A stretch of 64,000 nt of DNA from Yponomeuta sedellus (Eukaryota; Arthropoda; Insecta; Lepidoptera; Yponomeutidae), in the NCBI GenBank assembly GCA_934045075.1, contig OW203721.1, positions 22,320,672 to 22,384,671 of the forward strand. The letters run 5' to 3'. Below are positions 42,090 to 52,555 of this stretch, piece after piece (positions within the stretch are counted from its first letter, which is position 1; each line of letters starts with the position of its first letter). Below the pieces are notes generated by a model. The model was not told the origin of the DNA. It ran no database searches and saw nothing but the letters and a program-made list of their open reading frames with translations. The position numbers and the translations under genes were made by a program.

Positions 42090-42215
42090 TTGAGTGTCTG
42101 AGGTTTTTAAATACCTCAGCACTTGAAATTGCCCATCTGCGGTGGTTGCGCGTGGTAATTAAGCTCATACTCTGTCTCTGAGAGCAGGCCTGCCAGTGGG
42201 ACATTTGTAGGCTAG
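42090..42215 (+). repeat. SINE fragment (ATGACTTTG family), 3' part
   Basis: CTTGAGTGTCTGAGGTTTTT, CAGCACTTGAAATTGCCC, CTGTCTCTGAGAGCAGG and tail CTGCCAGTGGGACATTTGTA. Confidence 0.7.
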
Positions 42216-42709
42216 AAAGAAAACCAATGAAACACATTATTAAAACGCCACGCGACCCGACGAAAAGCGACGCGTGTTGAGTAGAATCAAATTGTAGTAT
42301 TTTCTTTTGAAAATGTCAAAGTCGTCGTTCGGGTAGGCTCCTTTCGTGCACCCCTCCCGTCTATTGTGCGAGCGAGACAGAATACTCGACATAAGAACAG
42401 CCTTGAAGCCTCAAAATAACACTTCTGGTTGTATTATATTCGACATATCCTGTGTAGCCAGTGAAAGTGTGAACCCCTTTTAATGTGCTCTGAATAATAT
42501 ATCCGTTAAGTTTCGCCGATGGTTCCGTCGGGCTCTGGATATGTCTACATTAGATACGCCCGATAATCCGGAATGAACCAGTTTCAGACAAAAGCACTGC
42601 CATCTTAAGTGATAATCTTAGGACGGTAGCGACACATCATGCGTACCTCCGAGGTAGCCCCAAATTAATTTTTCAAGTGAGTTTGAATGTATTGTTTGTG
42701 CCATTTTCC
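42216..42709. other. Unassigned stretch
   Basis: A segment at 42365-42440 (GTGCGAGCGAGACAGAATAC...ACAGCCTTGA) resembles 6714-6750. Nothing else recognised. Confidence 0.3.
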
Positions 42710-42711
42710 AA

Positions 42712-42832
42712 ACTCGAAATAGTAAGTATTTCAGTTTTGTACCATAGTTAGTTTTACTATATAATATAGTCTACATTCTATACTAAACTATTTAATGTAC
42801 AAAACTGAAATGTACCTACTATTCCGAGCTTT
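42712..42832. repeat. Hairpin, arms about 40 bp
   Basis: CTCGAAATAGTAAGTATTTC, AGTTTTGTAC is inverted as GTACAAAACTGAAATGTACC, TACTATTCCGAG. The intervening bases are AT-rich. Looks like a very small MITE. Confidence 0.7.
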
Positions 42833-42914
42833 TGGTTCTACTAAACTAGAATTTGTTTGTAAACATCGGTAACAACTGAGGAGCATCGGAACAAACACCA
42901 TAACATTACATAAC

Positions 42915-42990
42915 CTCACGCCTTTAGGCTGATACCAGGGACTCGATCCTGGTAGATCACCTTCGCTTTACCAGCGTTCCTTAATCGTTG
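42915..42990 (-). repeat. tRNA-like SINE remnant
   Basis: Minus strand contains CTACCAGGATCGAGTCCCTGG, a poor B box in a tRNA-like arm. No complete cloverleaf. Confidence 0.35.
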
Positions 42991-43052
42991 CATGCGCGCA
43001 CATTGGTCTCAGGCACTTTTTATCTCGCCCCTTGCCTAACATCCTCTATCTA

Positions 43053-43438
43053 TACTATTTTTATTTTTAATGCACTAACCCGTGCTAAGGACAATTTAAA
43101 AACCTATTTAGAGGCTAAAAATTCCACCCATGCCGGGATTCGAACCCGCGTCCTCTGGCTATCCGTGCCAGCGCTCTAACCAACTAAGCTAATGGGCGAC
43201 TCACCGGCATCAGTGAAATTTCGAACCTCTTTACACTATTCTCTGTATTACGTACAGGCAGCGTCTGGCTGAAGTAGATTGCATCACTTACAGCCCCGAC
43301 TACCTACTTTGCAGTTAGGTTTTTATATCGGAATGATATCGCTGTACCCACATCATTATACTATTTTTATCTTTATTTATTTGTTTATTTGAATTCCGGC
43401 ATGGGTGGAATTTTTAGCCTCTAAATAGGTTTTTAAAT
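43053..43438. repeat. Fold-back tRNA-SINE pair
   Basis: Long minus-strand copy 43053-43365 (B box complement GGGATTCGAACCC; extension to CCACATCATTATACTATTTT) followed by a plus-strand tail fragment 43392-43438 (GAATTCCGGCATGGGTGGAA, TTTTTAGCCTCTAAATAGGT). Confidence 0.78.
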
Positions 43439-43444
43439 CCTCTT

Positions 43445-43620
43445 TCTAGTTATATTAAAAGGGTCTAATTGCGATTATTCATAAGGTAAAACGTAATTGT
43501 GTGTCGGTCAGCTGCGGAAAACTAAAAGTTTACCCACAATAAATGACTACTCGCCACTTCAGTCTACCCGAGACCGCGGCAACTGTAGCAATGCCGAAAT
43601 TTCGGGAAGTAAGGTTAGTT
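43445..43620 (+). repeat. GGGTCTAATTGCG / CCGAAATTTCGGG repeat
   Basis: Longest copy in the window of the family seen at 19945 and 37210: AAAAGGGTCTAATTGCGATT, CACTTCAGTCTACCCGAGAC and GCCGAAATTTCGGGAAGTAA. Confidence 0.65.
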
Positions 43621-44164
43621 TTACTATATTTTTTTTTTACTTTTGGTTCTCTGCAAAATCTCAGTAGACGCTCTGTTTGTGAAACATATGTTTTGTTAGA
43701 ATTTTAGTGCATTGGACCCGCCTTATTTATATATAAAATTTTCTAGGCATCGTGTCACAGAAGACAAAGCCTGTTTGACAGAAAACCTTTTGAAAATGTA
43801 ACTCGTTCAAAACGTAATCTACAGTGAAGCTAACATTGTTGGGGGCGTTGCCTAAAGGCCCCTCTACATCAAAGAGTGAATTGCAAGTACATTCACCTTT
43901 GTTTAGCAAAATGTCTAACCAAGGACAATATATAGAAGCATATTTTTGTGCTCATTTTACACAATTATACTAACTTGCTGAAATTAGAGACTTTCGCTGC
44001 TTGCTCCCTACCTAATGACGTAAAAAACCTCTCTCTGCATAGTACCTTGATCAATTGTATTTGATCTTTTGTATCTGCCGTTTCTGTAACTATTTTTCCG
44101 GTATACAATAAAGAATATTCTTATCTTATCTTACCTTAAGTTAATTTGGCTACGATACATTAGT
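43621..44164. other. Unassigned stretch
   Basis: Ends in CAATAAAGAATATTCTTATC, TTATCTTACC, a LINE-tail-like string, but no coding part precedes it. Confidence 0.3.
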
Positions 44165-44413
44165 CGTCAGGCTATACTAGTCCACTGCTGGACATAGCCC
44201 TCCCCTAAAGAGCGCCACGTTGTGCTATCATAGGGGTAATGCCCAATAATCCCCACGCTGGGCATGCGGGTTGGGGATGGGGATCGCAGTTCGGTGGAAT
44301 TTTACTGCAGGGGGCGCTGCTGCCCACCCCCCGGTTGGTGTCCCTCAGTCGCCTTTTACGACACCCGCGGGAAAAATTGGGTTGGTGCTATTCTCTAGGC
44401 CGACACCACACAG
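44165..44413 (-). repeat. RTE-tailed SINE-like element
   Basis: Complete minus-strand copy: CAGGCTATACTAGTCCACTG at the tail side to GGCCGACACCACACAGCAG at the head side. Confidence 0.85.
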
Positions 44414-45168
44414 CAGCTTTTTTGTTCTTACCTAACAGACAGCTAGCAAACTTTGTTATTGAATAAACTACATTTGCACTGCACAAATTTAAACTGCATT
44501 TTTTTTCATTTGCATTGGAAATCATCGTATTTTTGTAACGTAGAACTTTTAAAGTTACAAACAACACAGTAATGGCTTTAGACAACTGCAAAACACAAAT
44601 TGTTGTAAACAGTTATCTTATTTTTTAACAATGGCACACTTAAATTGTTAAATAATAACTCTATATTATTAATTAGTTTTTAAAAATAACAATAAAGTTT
44701 TTACGTAATTAAACAACCTTATTTTAACAAATACTTAATATATTACTGTCAAAAATAAAAGTAAATTATTTCAACAGTAAAGAAAACAAGCAATACGTCA
44801 ATTATGAGTCTGCAAACAAAAATCTAGTTCAATGTGACGCCGCGAGGTGGCCAGTCGAATGCTGAATTCCGAGACTTTCGGTCGTCGATAAAATCCTATC
44901 CACTTTGATAGGCAGGTAGCCTTAGAGGGGCGACATTTTTTCACCAAAATCCCGGCAAATCCAGCCGACCATTTGTTTAAATACGGAAAGAGCCTGAGCA
45001 ATTACTTCCCGCCTACATAATTATGTCCGATTTTACGACAATCTCCCTATAAATAAATAGTAAAGTTAAAAGAGGTAGATTTGTTCCAAAGTACCCAACG
45101 CTTGGCCAGGCTCTTACTATTTAGGTTCATGTTTCTCTTATGCAGAGATCACATTACTTTTTACTCGA
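44414..45168. other. Unassigned AT-rich stretch
   Basis: No coding or repeat family recognised. Confidence 0.25.
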
Positions 45169-45335
45169 TATCAACCCTTCGTATGTCCTCAGTGCTGGGG
45201 CACGGGTCTTTTCCCGCATCGCAGGAAGGTTAGGCCATACTCCACCACGGGGGCCAAGTCCGGGTTAAGACAGCAGCGGACCTTAGCGTCAGAGGTTATC
45301 CAGCCGCCCATGAGGCCTATAACATGGTTTTACTA
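45165..45335 (-). repeat. 5S-SINE fragment
   Basis: Plus strand GATATCAACCCTTCGTATGT through CCGCCCATGAGGCC; 5' half missing. Confidence 0.78.
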
Positions 45336-45544
45336 TTTTAACTACGATATACACAAATAAAATCACTCACAATCGATTTTTCATTGCTGCTTTAGTCTAC
45401 GCGCGCACAAAATGACTACGGAACCTAGGCGTGTCATAAAATGCGAATTCATATGTGCATTGCTGTAACTTATATTCATATATACGTATTAAATTCTATT
45501 GCATGAAGTAATTTTATTCTTATTTTTAATGACTAGTTATTTTT

Positions 45545-45720
45545 GTTTTCTTCAGCCTCTTTTGTGTCCCACTGCTGAGCAAAGGCGTCCACTACATTTT
45601 CCATCTTCCTCTGTCTCCAGCCATCACCATCCCGGCAATGATGCATTTAGGTTCTCCCGCCATCTTTGCCTTGGCCTGCCGCGACGTCGGTGTCCATTTT
45701 GCGGAACCCAGTCAGAATAA
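45545..45720 (-). pseudogene. LINE reverse transcriptase C-terminal fragment
   Basis: Minus strand encodes DWVPQNGHRRRGRPRQRWRE, NLNASLPGW and then, in a shifted frame, VDAFAQQWDTKEAEEN. This is the terminal GRP-R-RW module and AQQW end of an RTE/R1-type protein, another lineage than the YVQQW copies. Confidence 0.65.
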
Positions 45721-46758
45721 AATAATATGACATTTACATACAGGCACATATTGCTTCTGGCTCCATGATTAGTTAAGGAAGATAATATTACTTTTAGACT
45801 CTGTTTATTATTCTCAAGCTTATCTAATTGACACTGTTTCCAATTTCTGGTCCTAAATTCAATCACATTAAATAATTCTAAATCAACATTTAGCAATATT
45901 AACCTCCGCTACTACTATTCAAAATTGATTCAAGATTCAGCAAGCATTCAATATTCATAACATTGAGCATCGTATAGGCGCCGTTACTTTTCTATCTATG
46001 AAATTAAATAAAACTGCATCTGCAACACTACAACAGTAACAGCTAGAACAAACCAAATTTTAAAACGTACACCATGTATTATAAAACCATCTATAAAAAG
46101 AAAATCTAAAGAATAAAAAGGTCTGTCGCCGACAAATACCATTTCTACGTTCTAAATCTTGTTTTTAACCCTAAATCATAACTCGGTATCTTTGAATCAC
46201 TGTATCGTATAAATAAGTCTTTAGTCAAGTGTGTATCAAAATAAAGTGTTAACAAAAGGATGTGAAGTCAATCACAATCGAAAGCTTCGATGGTATGATA
46301 AACAGGCCAAACGGCCCGATCATGTATCTGTCACTGAACTATAATGCTCTTACGGAATCAAGGCTCTAAACTGCCAAGAACAAACCATTAAGGACAAACG
46401 GCTAGAAACGATCGTCGATCGCGAGGGCACGATTGTAAATGAAAGATAACGTTTTTTCAAAGGAAAAACTTTATGAAAGGATATTATTCTATCATCGCTT
46501 TCAAGTTCCCGGTCTGCAATTTCATGTTTAATTTTGCTTTCACTGTAATATTGCTTCATTTGTGTTTCCTTTTCTCGTTCCTCTTGACGGACCTACTGCT
46601 GCTCTGGAACTAAATAAAAATGTCCTGAATTTCTTCTTTCAGGGACAATTATTATTGTTATGTAGGCTGAATTTCACTTACTGCGTCAGACGACTAAAAA
46701 CCCGTTTGTTATTACCAACAAATCCTGCGAAACGATTATAAAGTAATCTTCTTACCTA
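45721..46758. other. Unassigned stretch, about 1 kb
   Basis: A short piece at 45730-45770 resembles the SINE body word ACATACAGGCACATA. Palindromic CGATCGTCGATCGCGAG near 46408. No gene. Confidence 0.25.
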
Positions 46759-46761
46759 AAG

Positions 46762-46825
46762 TCTTCTTCAGGGACGAGACCCGTGCCCCTCGGTGGGGAC
46801 ATAAAGGGTTGGTGATGATGAAGTA
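46762..46825 (+). repeat. 5S-SINE tail fragment
   Basis: AGGGACGAGACCCGTGCCCC, TCGGTGGGGACATAAAGGGTT, then TGATGATGA. Confidence 0.6.
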
Positions 46826-47170
46826 AAGTAAAAATAGATTTTATTGCCACCAACTATAAACTAATTGGGTTAACATACACATTTTTTACAAACTAATCTC
46901 AGCCAGGCAACAATAATTTACAGTGTCGTTGGCACTTTCTATAAATTATATAAAACTGTGACCAATGATATGAGCCTGTTTTTAACAGTTGGCAGCAAAA
47001 GATACAGACCCTCTAAGGGCGCTGATTTTCAACACTTACCTAAATTACAGCTTCTTAAGTGATGAGATGAATTATCTTACGAGACATCCTAAAGTGTCGG
47101 CTAGAGTCATGGAAAACCTTTTTTTTCTTTCTTAAGTACCTTCTTTTATATTTTTTTAAGTAGCTAATAC
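46826..47170. other. Unassigned stretch
   Basis: AAAAATAGATTTTATTGCCA and the following resemble LINE 3' sequence, but nothing can be assigned. Confidence 0.25.
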
Positions 47171-47174
47171 ATGT

Positions 47175-47400
47175 CTCACTGCGGTACACAGGCCTTCTCT
47201 CAGAGAAAGAGTATGAGCCTTATTATCAGTGCTGACCGCGGATTGACAATTTCACGCGCTCAGGAATGAGAATACGTCAGGTACTCAGGTTTCCTCGCGA
47301 TATTTTCTTAAATGGTTAGCGATTGGTATTGTTACTACGACTCCACTAATGTACATAACATAGAAAACAAAGTGCATGCCGGGATTGAACCCACGACCAA
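47175..47400 (-). repeat. tRNA-derived SINE (ATGACTTTG family)
   Basis: Plus strand CTCACTGCGGTACACAGGCC (tail), TCTCTCAGAGAAAGAG, GGATTGACAATTTCACGCGC, GTTTCCTCGCGATATTTTCT, and a tRNA-like remnant GCCGGGATTGAACCCACG. Confidence 0.72.
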
Positions 47401-47434
47401 CCGAATTAATGTTATAAATTTATAATCAAGACTA

Positions 47435-47874
47435 TACGGGGCGTCCCACGGCTATGCCACATGGAGGGAAAGTACCTTTAATATTGTAGATGGAACATTT
47501 TACTGAAAGAAGACATTATTTTAATTTCAAAAACAATCTAAACTGCATTTATAGATTTTTAAATAATTACACGGTTGAACCGGGAATCGAACCCGCTACA
47601 CGAGAAAAAAAATTACCCTGTAGCTTTATCACACCGATCGGAAGGCTTCATCATAAGGATTATTTTTTGCTAGATAACATACTATTAGAAATAAAAGGAA
47701 GACAGTAAATTTTTACATTTTTAATACAAAATTAAACAATTTATCAAATGCTCAAAATGAGTCCCCTTTTGTTGAATACAAAGTCGCACTCTTGGAGTAA
47801 AATAATCAAAATAATCCATCTACAATATTAAAAGTACTTTCCCTCCACGTGGCATAGCCGTGGGACGCCCTGTA
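47435..47874. mobile_element. TA-flanked MITE, 440 bp, long inverted ends
   Basis: Ends TACGGGGCGTCCCACGGCTA and, inverted, TACAGGGCGTCCCACGGCTA, matching for about 60 bases (through GCCAC[A/G]TGGAGGGAAAGTAC). TA at 47433-47434 and 47875-47876 indicates a Tc1/mariner-type element. The interior includes a B-box-like GAACCGGGAATCGAACCCGC in tRNA-like context, perhaps captured. Confidence 0.85.
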
Positions 47875-47880
47875 TATTCA

Positions 47881-48430
47881 AAGTCGAGCGACAAATTAAT
47901 ATATCTCAAGATTTGTCGCTCGTCACACATTTAGTTTTATAGATATAATATTATTATATCACAGTGTGCAGCGTTCATGGCCTAGGCGAATCGAGTGATT
48001 GGAATCAGTCACTTGAGTTAAGCAAAAACAGGCTCGGTCAAGTGCGGGATAGGTGACCGTCCCGTGACTTCCGCTAGTGGCATTTTTCCGAGCGCTTCCG
48101 TGCTTCGCAAGGCACGTTAGGCTATTGGTGCTGGCTGTTACGTAATGGCAGTCGTTAAGCCATGTCACAAGCCTTAGGGGCGGCTTGATAACGTCTGACA
48201 GTAAGGCTTGCCAATGTCTTACAATACTCCACCAACCCGGACTTGGTCACTCCCCCGTGGTGGAGTATGGCATAACCTTCCGGCGATGCAGGAAGAGACC
48301 TGTGCCCAAGCAGTGGGGACATACAAGGGTTCATAAAAACAACAACAGTGTGAACCGGTCTTGTAAAAAATGTATGACGTACGATGACTTATTATATCTC
48401 AAGATGTAATATATTTTATACCACATCCCA
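47881..48430. mobile_element. Tourist-like MITE, copy 2, split by a SINE
   Basis: Left part 47881-47968 (TATCTCAAGATTTGTCGCTC, then CACAGTGTG) and right part 48345-48430 (ACAGTGTGAACCGGTCTTGT, ATATCTCAAGATGTAATATA, CATCCCATAG) rejoin to match 10240-10420. Confidence 0.8.
47969..48344 (+). repeat. 5S rRNA-like SINE, full length, nested in a MITE
   Basis: 376 bp, flanked by ACAGTGTG at 47961-47968 and 48345-48352; the unoccupied MITE at 10330-10342 carries the word once. Starts CAGCGTTCATGGCCTAGGCG; ends AAGGGTTCATAAAAACAACA. Confidence 0.93.
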
Positions 48431-49255
48431 TAGCTTTTTAGCAACAATACTCGCAAATAGCTCTGTAAGCGACGAATAAACGTTGGTGAAACCGAAATAA
48501 CTATCAAGTAGCTCTTAAAACGGGTCAAGTAGTCCTTAGAGGTAAGTAAAAGCGGGCTCTAACCTGCCTTCCTTTAGGAAGCCAAATCGTCAATCAATCC
48601 AATACAAAAAGTATAAAAGACATCTGCCTGGAATATAACGAGAGTTTTCAACAAATTTCTTTATCTGGAACCGTTTGGGTGGGCTTATTAATAATATCTG
48701 AAGAAGAGACTTTACTGAGTAAATAAACAAAGGACGAATTCAATTCATTTTATTCAAAGCGATGAACTCCCTTGGAACTGGTAAATATGTGCTGTCTTGG
48801 GGTCAGCCACTTTGAAAAATAGAGTAAGTGGTTGGCGCACGGACTTGATATTTTAGTCTAAGGGTTCTCGTCGAATTAACCAACATTTTATTGTTGTTTA
48901 TGAGAAAAATAAGCCGGTCATTTCTTATTTAAGTTTCATCGTACATTTTTACTAAACGCTGTATATATTATTGTGTATTAGATCTGATAAGTATATTAGA
49001 TCTATATTTAATTTCATCACCTGCGGTCTCTATGCTAACAAACCTTTAATAGAAATTGTTAATATACGGGAAGCAACTTGTCTATCATGTTGGCTCCTCA
49101 TGATATATGTCATTCTTCCACACTGCCCAGATAACCACTAACCAGGTAAAGACATCACAAAAAAAAGGACAACACTGAGTTTGATTCCAGTGAAAACGGC
49201 GGCCTCCACTGGAATCAAACCCACGATCTCTAGTTTGAAATACAACCCCTGTTAT
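48431..49255. other. Unassigned stretch with a small inverted repeat
   Basis: TTTGATTCCAGTG (49169) is inverted as CACTGGAATCAAA about 13 bases later, followed by a B-box-like CCCACGATCTCTAG. Otherwise nothing recognised. Confidence 0.3.
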
Positions 49256-50137
49256 AAATTTCTTGCAGATTAGTGTGTGAACGGAGCTAAGTAAACCGGA
49301 AAAAGTTGTTATTAAAACCGCTAATAATCGGTTATTTCAAAAACTAGTCGATTATTTTTGTAGTATTTTTATGCCAGTATCCAAAAGAAAATTCACATTG
49401 AATTTAAAGTTAAAACGATTATTTTTTAAGTAAGACATGCTTTAAACAATAGCAAACTCAATTCGTACTACGAGTATGTTACAATAGATACATGTATGCC
49501 GACGATAATCAGTTTTAGGTGAAGCCTGCTTGGACGATGTATTTGACCATTTTTTGAACCAATTTATGATTTTAAGAGTCATCCACATAACAGACATAAT
49601 GTACTTTCTCACATCAGTGAATGTTCATTAATTTCCACAAATAACATAAGCCTTTTATGATCGGTATAGAAACCTGAAAGTTCCCAAAGCCGAACCGGTT
49701 CTTTGCAAAAGTTTGTGGAAAATACCGACGCTAAAATTGTAATCGGATCATGGCAATAACCCAGACCAATGCTGAATGAAACGAAATAGACGATAGGGGA
49801 ACTCTTCCTAGCTAGTGGAGGCATCGAGAATCGTGACCAGTCGCGTCCTTGGGCAGACCGGTTGTACGAGTAGATACCGACATTCTTATTCACGGGTTGT
49901 AGCGTCTAGTCCCGCGAACTACTTCTTGTGTTGTTGTTTGATTTGCTTGTGCTTATTTCTGTTACTCTTCTTGTGGGGTTACTTGCTGTATAGTGCTACA
50001 AAGTTGTCTGACCCGGTGGAGGTGACAAATTTTGTATGGAAACGTCAAGTTTACTATGAGAAAAGTAGCGCTGTCACCGGGTCAGTTATGTTCACTCTAC
50101 AATTTTGCTTTGTGTTACTTGTGCTATTTTTATCTGT
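49256..50137. other. Unassigned stretch with a hydrophobic open frame
   Basis: A 110-codon frame (49815-50147) predicts two strongly hydrophobic segments (CLICLCLFLLLFLWGYLLY and FTLQFCFVLLVLFLSV). It ends inside the adjacent repeat and has no homologue I know. CTGACCCGGTG at 50009 is inverted as CACCGGGTCAG at 50077. Confidence 0.25.
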
Positions 50138-50320
50138 AACTAGCTGACCCAGCGAACTTCGTAGCGCCTACCATCGATTTATATTTTTTCTCTCTCCGTA
50201 AGAACCATCCTCGTCCTTCAAGCAATATTCTAAAAAAAGAATTAGCGAAATCGGTTCAGCGGCTCTTGAGATTGGCGCTTACCAACACATTCAGCGATTC
50301 ATTTTTATATTATAGAAGAT
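50138..50320 (-). repeat. CTAG-ended repeat, copy 2 (possible Helitron derivative)
   Basis: Plus strand AACTAGCTGACCCAGCGAAC, AAGAACCATCCTCGT, AGCGAAATCGGTTCAGCGGC, GATTCATTTTTATATTATAG; same as 14082-14270. Confidence 0.65.
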
Positions 50321-50384
50321 ATACCTGTGTGTGTAGTAATTTAGTTAGAGCTGAGATTTTCGCACTTAGCCTCATATTTGGGCC

Positions 50385-50475
50385 GTTGTACGTAGAAAGC
50401 GCTGAGGTATGGTAACACTTCAGACACTAAGGTTTCCTCACGAGGTTTTCCTTTACAGTTAGAGAGTAATATTGC
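50385..50475 (-). repeat. SINE body fragment (ATGACTTTG family)
   Basis: AAGCGCTGAGGTATGGTAAC, GGTTTCCTCACGAGGTTTTC. Confidence 0.6.
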
Positions 50476-50662
50476 TGCACGTTAAGCCATTAGTGCCGGC
50501 TGTCGTGTAATGATAGTCGTTAAGCCATGTCAGAAGCTTATGGGCGGCTTGATAACTTCTGACAGGAAGACCTGCCACTGTATTACAATCCTCCACCAAC
50601 CCGGACTTGCCCCCGTGGTGGAGTAAGGCTTGCCCTAGCGTGAGGACTTGTAAGGGTTGATA
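50476..50662 (+). repeat. 5S-SINE, 5'-truncated
   Basis: GCACGTTAAGCCATTAGTGC to GTAAGGGTTGATAACGA, with a deletion removing the CCTTCCTGCGATGCAGG part. Confidence 0.8.
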
Positions 50663-50835
50663 ACGATTGCTGCTATAACTTCACAAATCTGCATAACTTA
50701 CAAACCGAAGTCCTTGGTACAAACCCGGATTCGCACCCACGACTACGCCGACCACGGCCTCTTGAAGGGATTTGCTTTTCCGCATCTAAGCTAGCGGCTA
50801 CACAGAATACAAATCACGCCCTCGCCTCGCGTCTC

Positions 50836-51062
50836 GAAGCGAACGTGGCCTAGTAGAACTTAGTGGCCTAGTGATTGGAAACAATCGCTTGGGTTAAACT
50901 ATAGCAGGCGCGGTCAGGTGCTGCATTGGTGACCATCCCATGAATATCGCTAGTGGCATTTTTTGAGCGCTTCAATGCTTCGCAATGCACGTTAAGCCGT
51001 TGGTGCCGGGTGTCATGTAATGGCAGTCGGTTAGCCATGCCAGAGGCCTTATAGGCGGCTTG
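50836..51062 (+). repeat. 5S-SINE, 3'-truncated
   Basis: CGAACGTGGCCTAGTAGAAC (with a small duplication of AGTGGCCTAGTG), decayed C-box region GCATTGGTGACC, ending at TTATAGGCGGCTTGA where the sequence passes to the oppositely oriented copy. Confidence 0.8.
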
Positions 51063-51084
51063 ACGTCAGTTGTTGTTCGTTATC

Positions 51085-51475
51085 GTTATCAACCCTTGTA
51101 TGTCCCCACTGCTGGGGCACGGGTCTCTTCCTGCATCGCAAAACGGTTAGGCCATACTCCACCACGGGGGCCAAGTCCGGGTTGGTGGAGGATTGTAAGA
51201 CAGTGGCGGGACTTACTGTCAGAATTTATCAAGCCGCCCATAAGGCCTCTGACAAGGCTTAACGACTGCCATTACATGACAGCCGGCACCAACGGCTTTA
51301 CGTGCCTTGCGAAGCACGGAAGCGCTCGAAAAATTCCACTAGCGGTAGTTACGGGACGGGGGCACCCATCCTGCACCTGGCCGCGCATGTTGTTGCTTAA
51401 CTCAAGTGATTGATTCCAATCACTCGGTTCGCCTAGGCCACGAGCGCTTCCCTAGGCCACGAGCGCTTAGTTCTT
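51085..51475 (-). repeat. 5S-SINE, full length, facing the previous copy
   Basis: Plus strand TATCAACCCTTGTATGTCCC through GGGACGGGGGCACCCATCC and CTCAAGTGATTGATTCCAAT to the 5' end. The extreme 5' end is tandemly duplicated: CCTAGGCCACGAGCGCTT occurs twice at 51432-51470. Confidence 0.88.
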
Positions 51476-51954
51476 GTAACGTAAACAAAATGAAAGACAT
51501 CCGATTCGAGACTGACATTTATTACTGCAAAGAGGGTAATGCAATACAAAAACTTATTAACAATATTATAGCAGTAGATACAAAACAACGGTAAGGCCCA
51601 CCACTGTCTCACTAACAACCATGATTTCTTAAATTTGAGTTATGTTGTATAGAATTACAAACATGATTTCATAAATCTAAGTAATGTTATACAATTGACT
51701 TTGTGACTGAGTGAAGTCCACGAGTGTAAAGTTTGATGTGCCGTCGACTACTTTGCTAACTTAGCAGGCTACGTGAAAGACGTTACGAGATGGTCTTACA
51801 GCTTCCCTGAGCGTTAGCTGAGCTGAGATTACGTAACCTTCTACTCTATCAAGGTAAGCATTGAACGACTCAAAGTGTCAAAATATGGATGCATTTGACA
51901 GCTGGAGCAGCTTAAAAAAAGTAAAAATCGACGTCGCTCCACTCAGTGAATCCT
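51476..51954. other. Unassigned stretch
   Basis: No family recognised. Confidence 0.25.
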
Positions 51955-52210
51955 ATCTTACTAATATTATAAACGCGAAAGTTTGTAAGTATGGATGGAT
52001 GGATGTTTGTACCTCTTTCACGTAGAAACTAGTTACCGAATGTATTTTAATGAAACATTACAATAATATAGCCTATAGTTAGAATATTTTCGGAGTTTAA
52101 TCGCGTAGTAATTTATTGCTATTACCTAATTAAGCCCGTATATAAATATTCTATGTGTATAAGTCGCGAAATTTTAAAATATAGCCTAATTACACATAGG
52201 CTACAATTTA
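51955..52210 (+). repeat. ATATTATAAACGCGAAAGTTTG repeat end
   Basis: CTTACTAATATTATAAACGC, GAAAGTTTGTAAGTATGGAT matches the start of the CTAG-ended family at 16567 and 56055; the 3' part diverges and no CTAG hairpin is seen. Confidence 0.5.
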
Positions 52211-52548
52211 TAATGATATTGTGTGAATTTTCTAAAATATGACTGTAAGTGAGTAAGGCAAGTAAGTAGGAAAAAATCTACCATCTGCGAGCTATTTTGC
52301 CGTGCGCTGCCAAAACTGTGCTGCCAAAATATTTTCTACGCCACGCTAATATAATCTACTCGAAATACTAATCCTGCGCAGAGGAAGTCGCGGGCACCAG
52401 CCAGTACTAACATAATAGAACCCCAGAGTGCTTAGTGTGAGTTTTTTAACTACTCGATCGCGTTAACGTAAACTCATATTTCTATGGCATCGAGGAAGCG
52501 CCACCTAGTGACAAGTATGGAAATTAAAATTGCTGAGTGCCAGTTGCC
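52211..52548. other. Unassigned stretch
   Basis: TTTTGCCGTGCGCTGCCAAA and CTGTGCTGCCAAAATATTTT are internally repetitive; no family recognised. Confidence 0.25.
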
Positions 52549-52555
52549 AGTTGTA

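Noticed and set aside
49815..50147. Two-segment membrane protein
   Set aside because: Hydrophobicity comes from T-rich DNA; the frame ends in a dispersed repeat and has no known relative.
51060..51413. 117-codon open frame
   Set aside because: It lies within the minus-strand 5S SINE; equivalent frames occur in other copies by chance.
52537..52555. ATG at 52537 as the start of the RTE protein
   Set aside because: The AGTTGTA duplication places the first six codons in flanking DNA, and the missing N-terminal domains show a truncated element.
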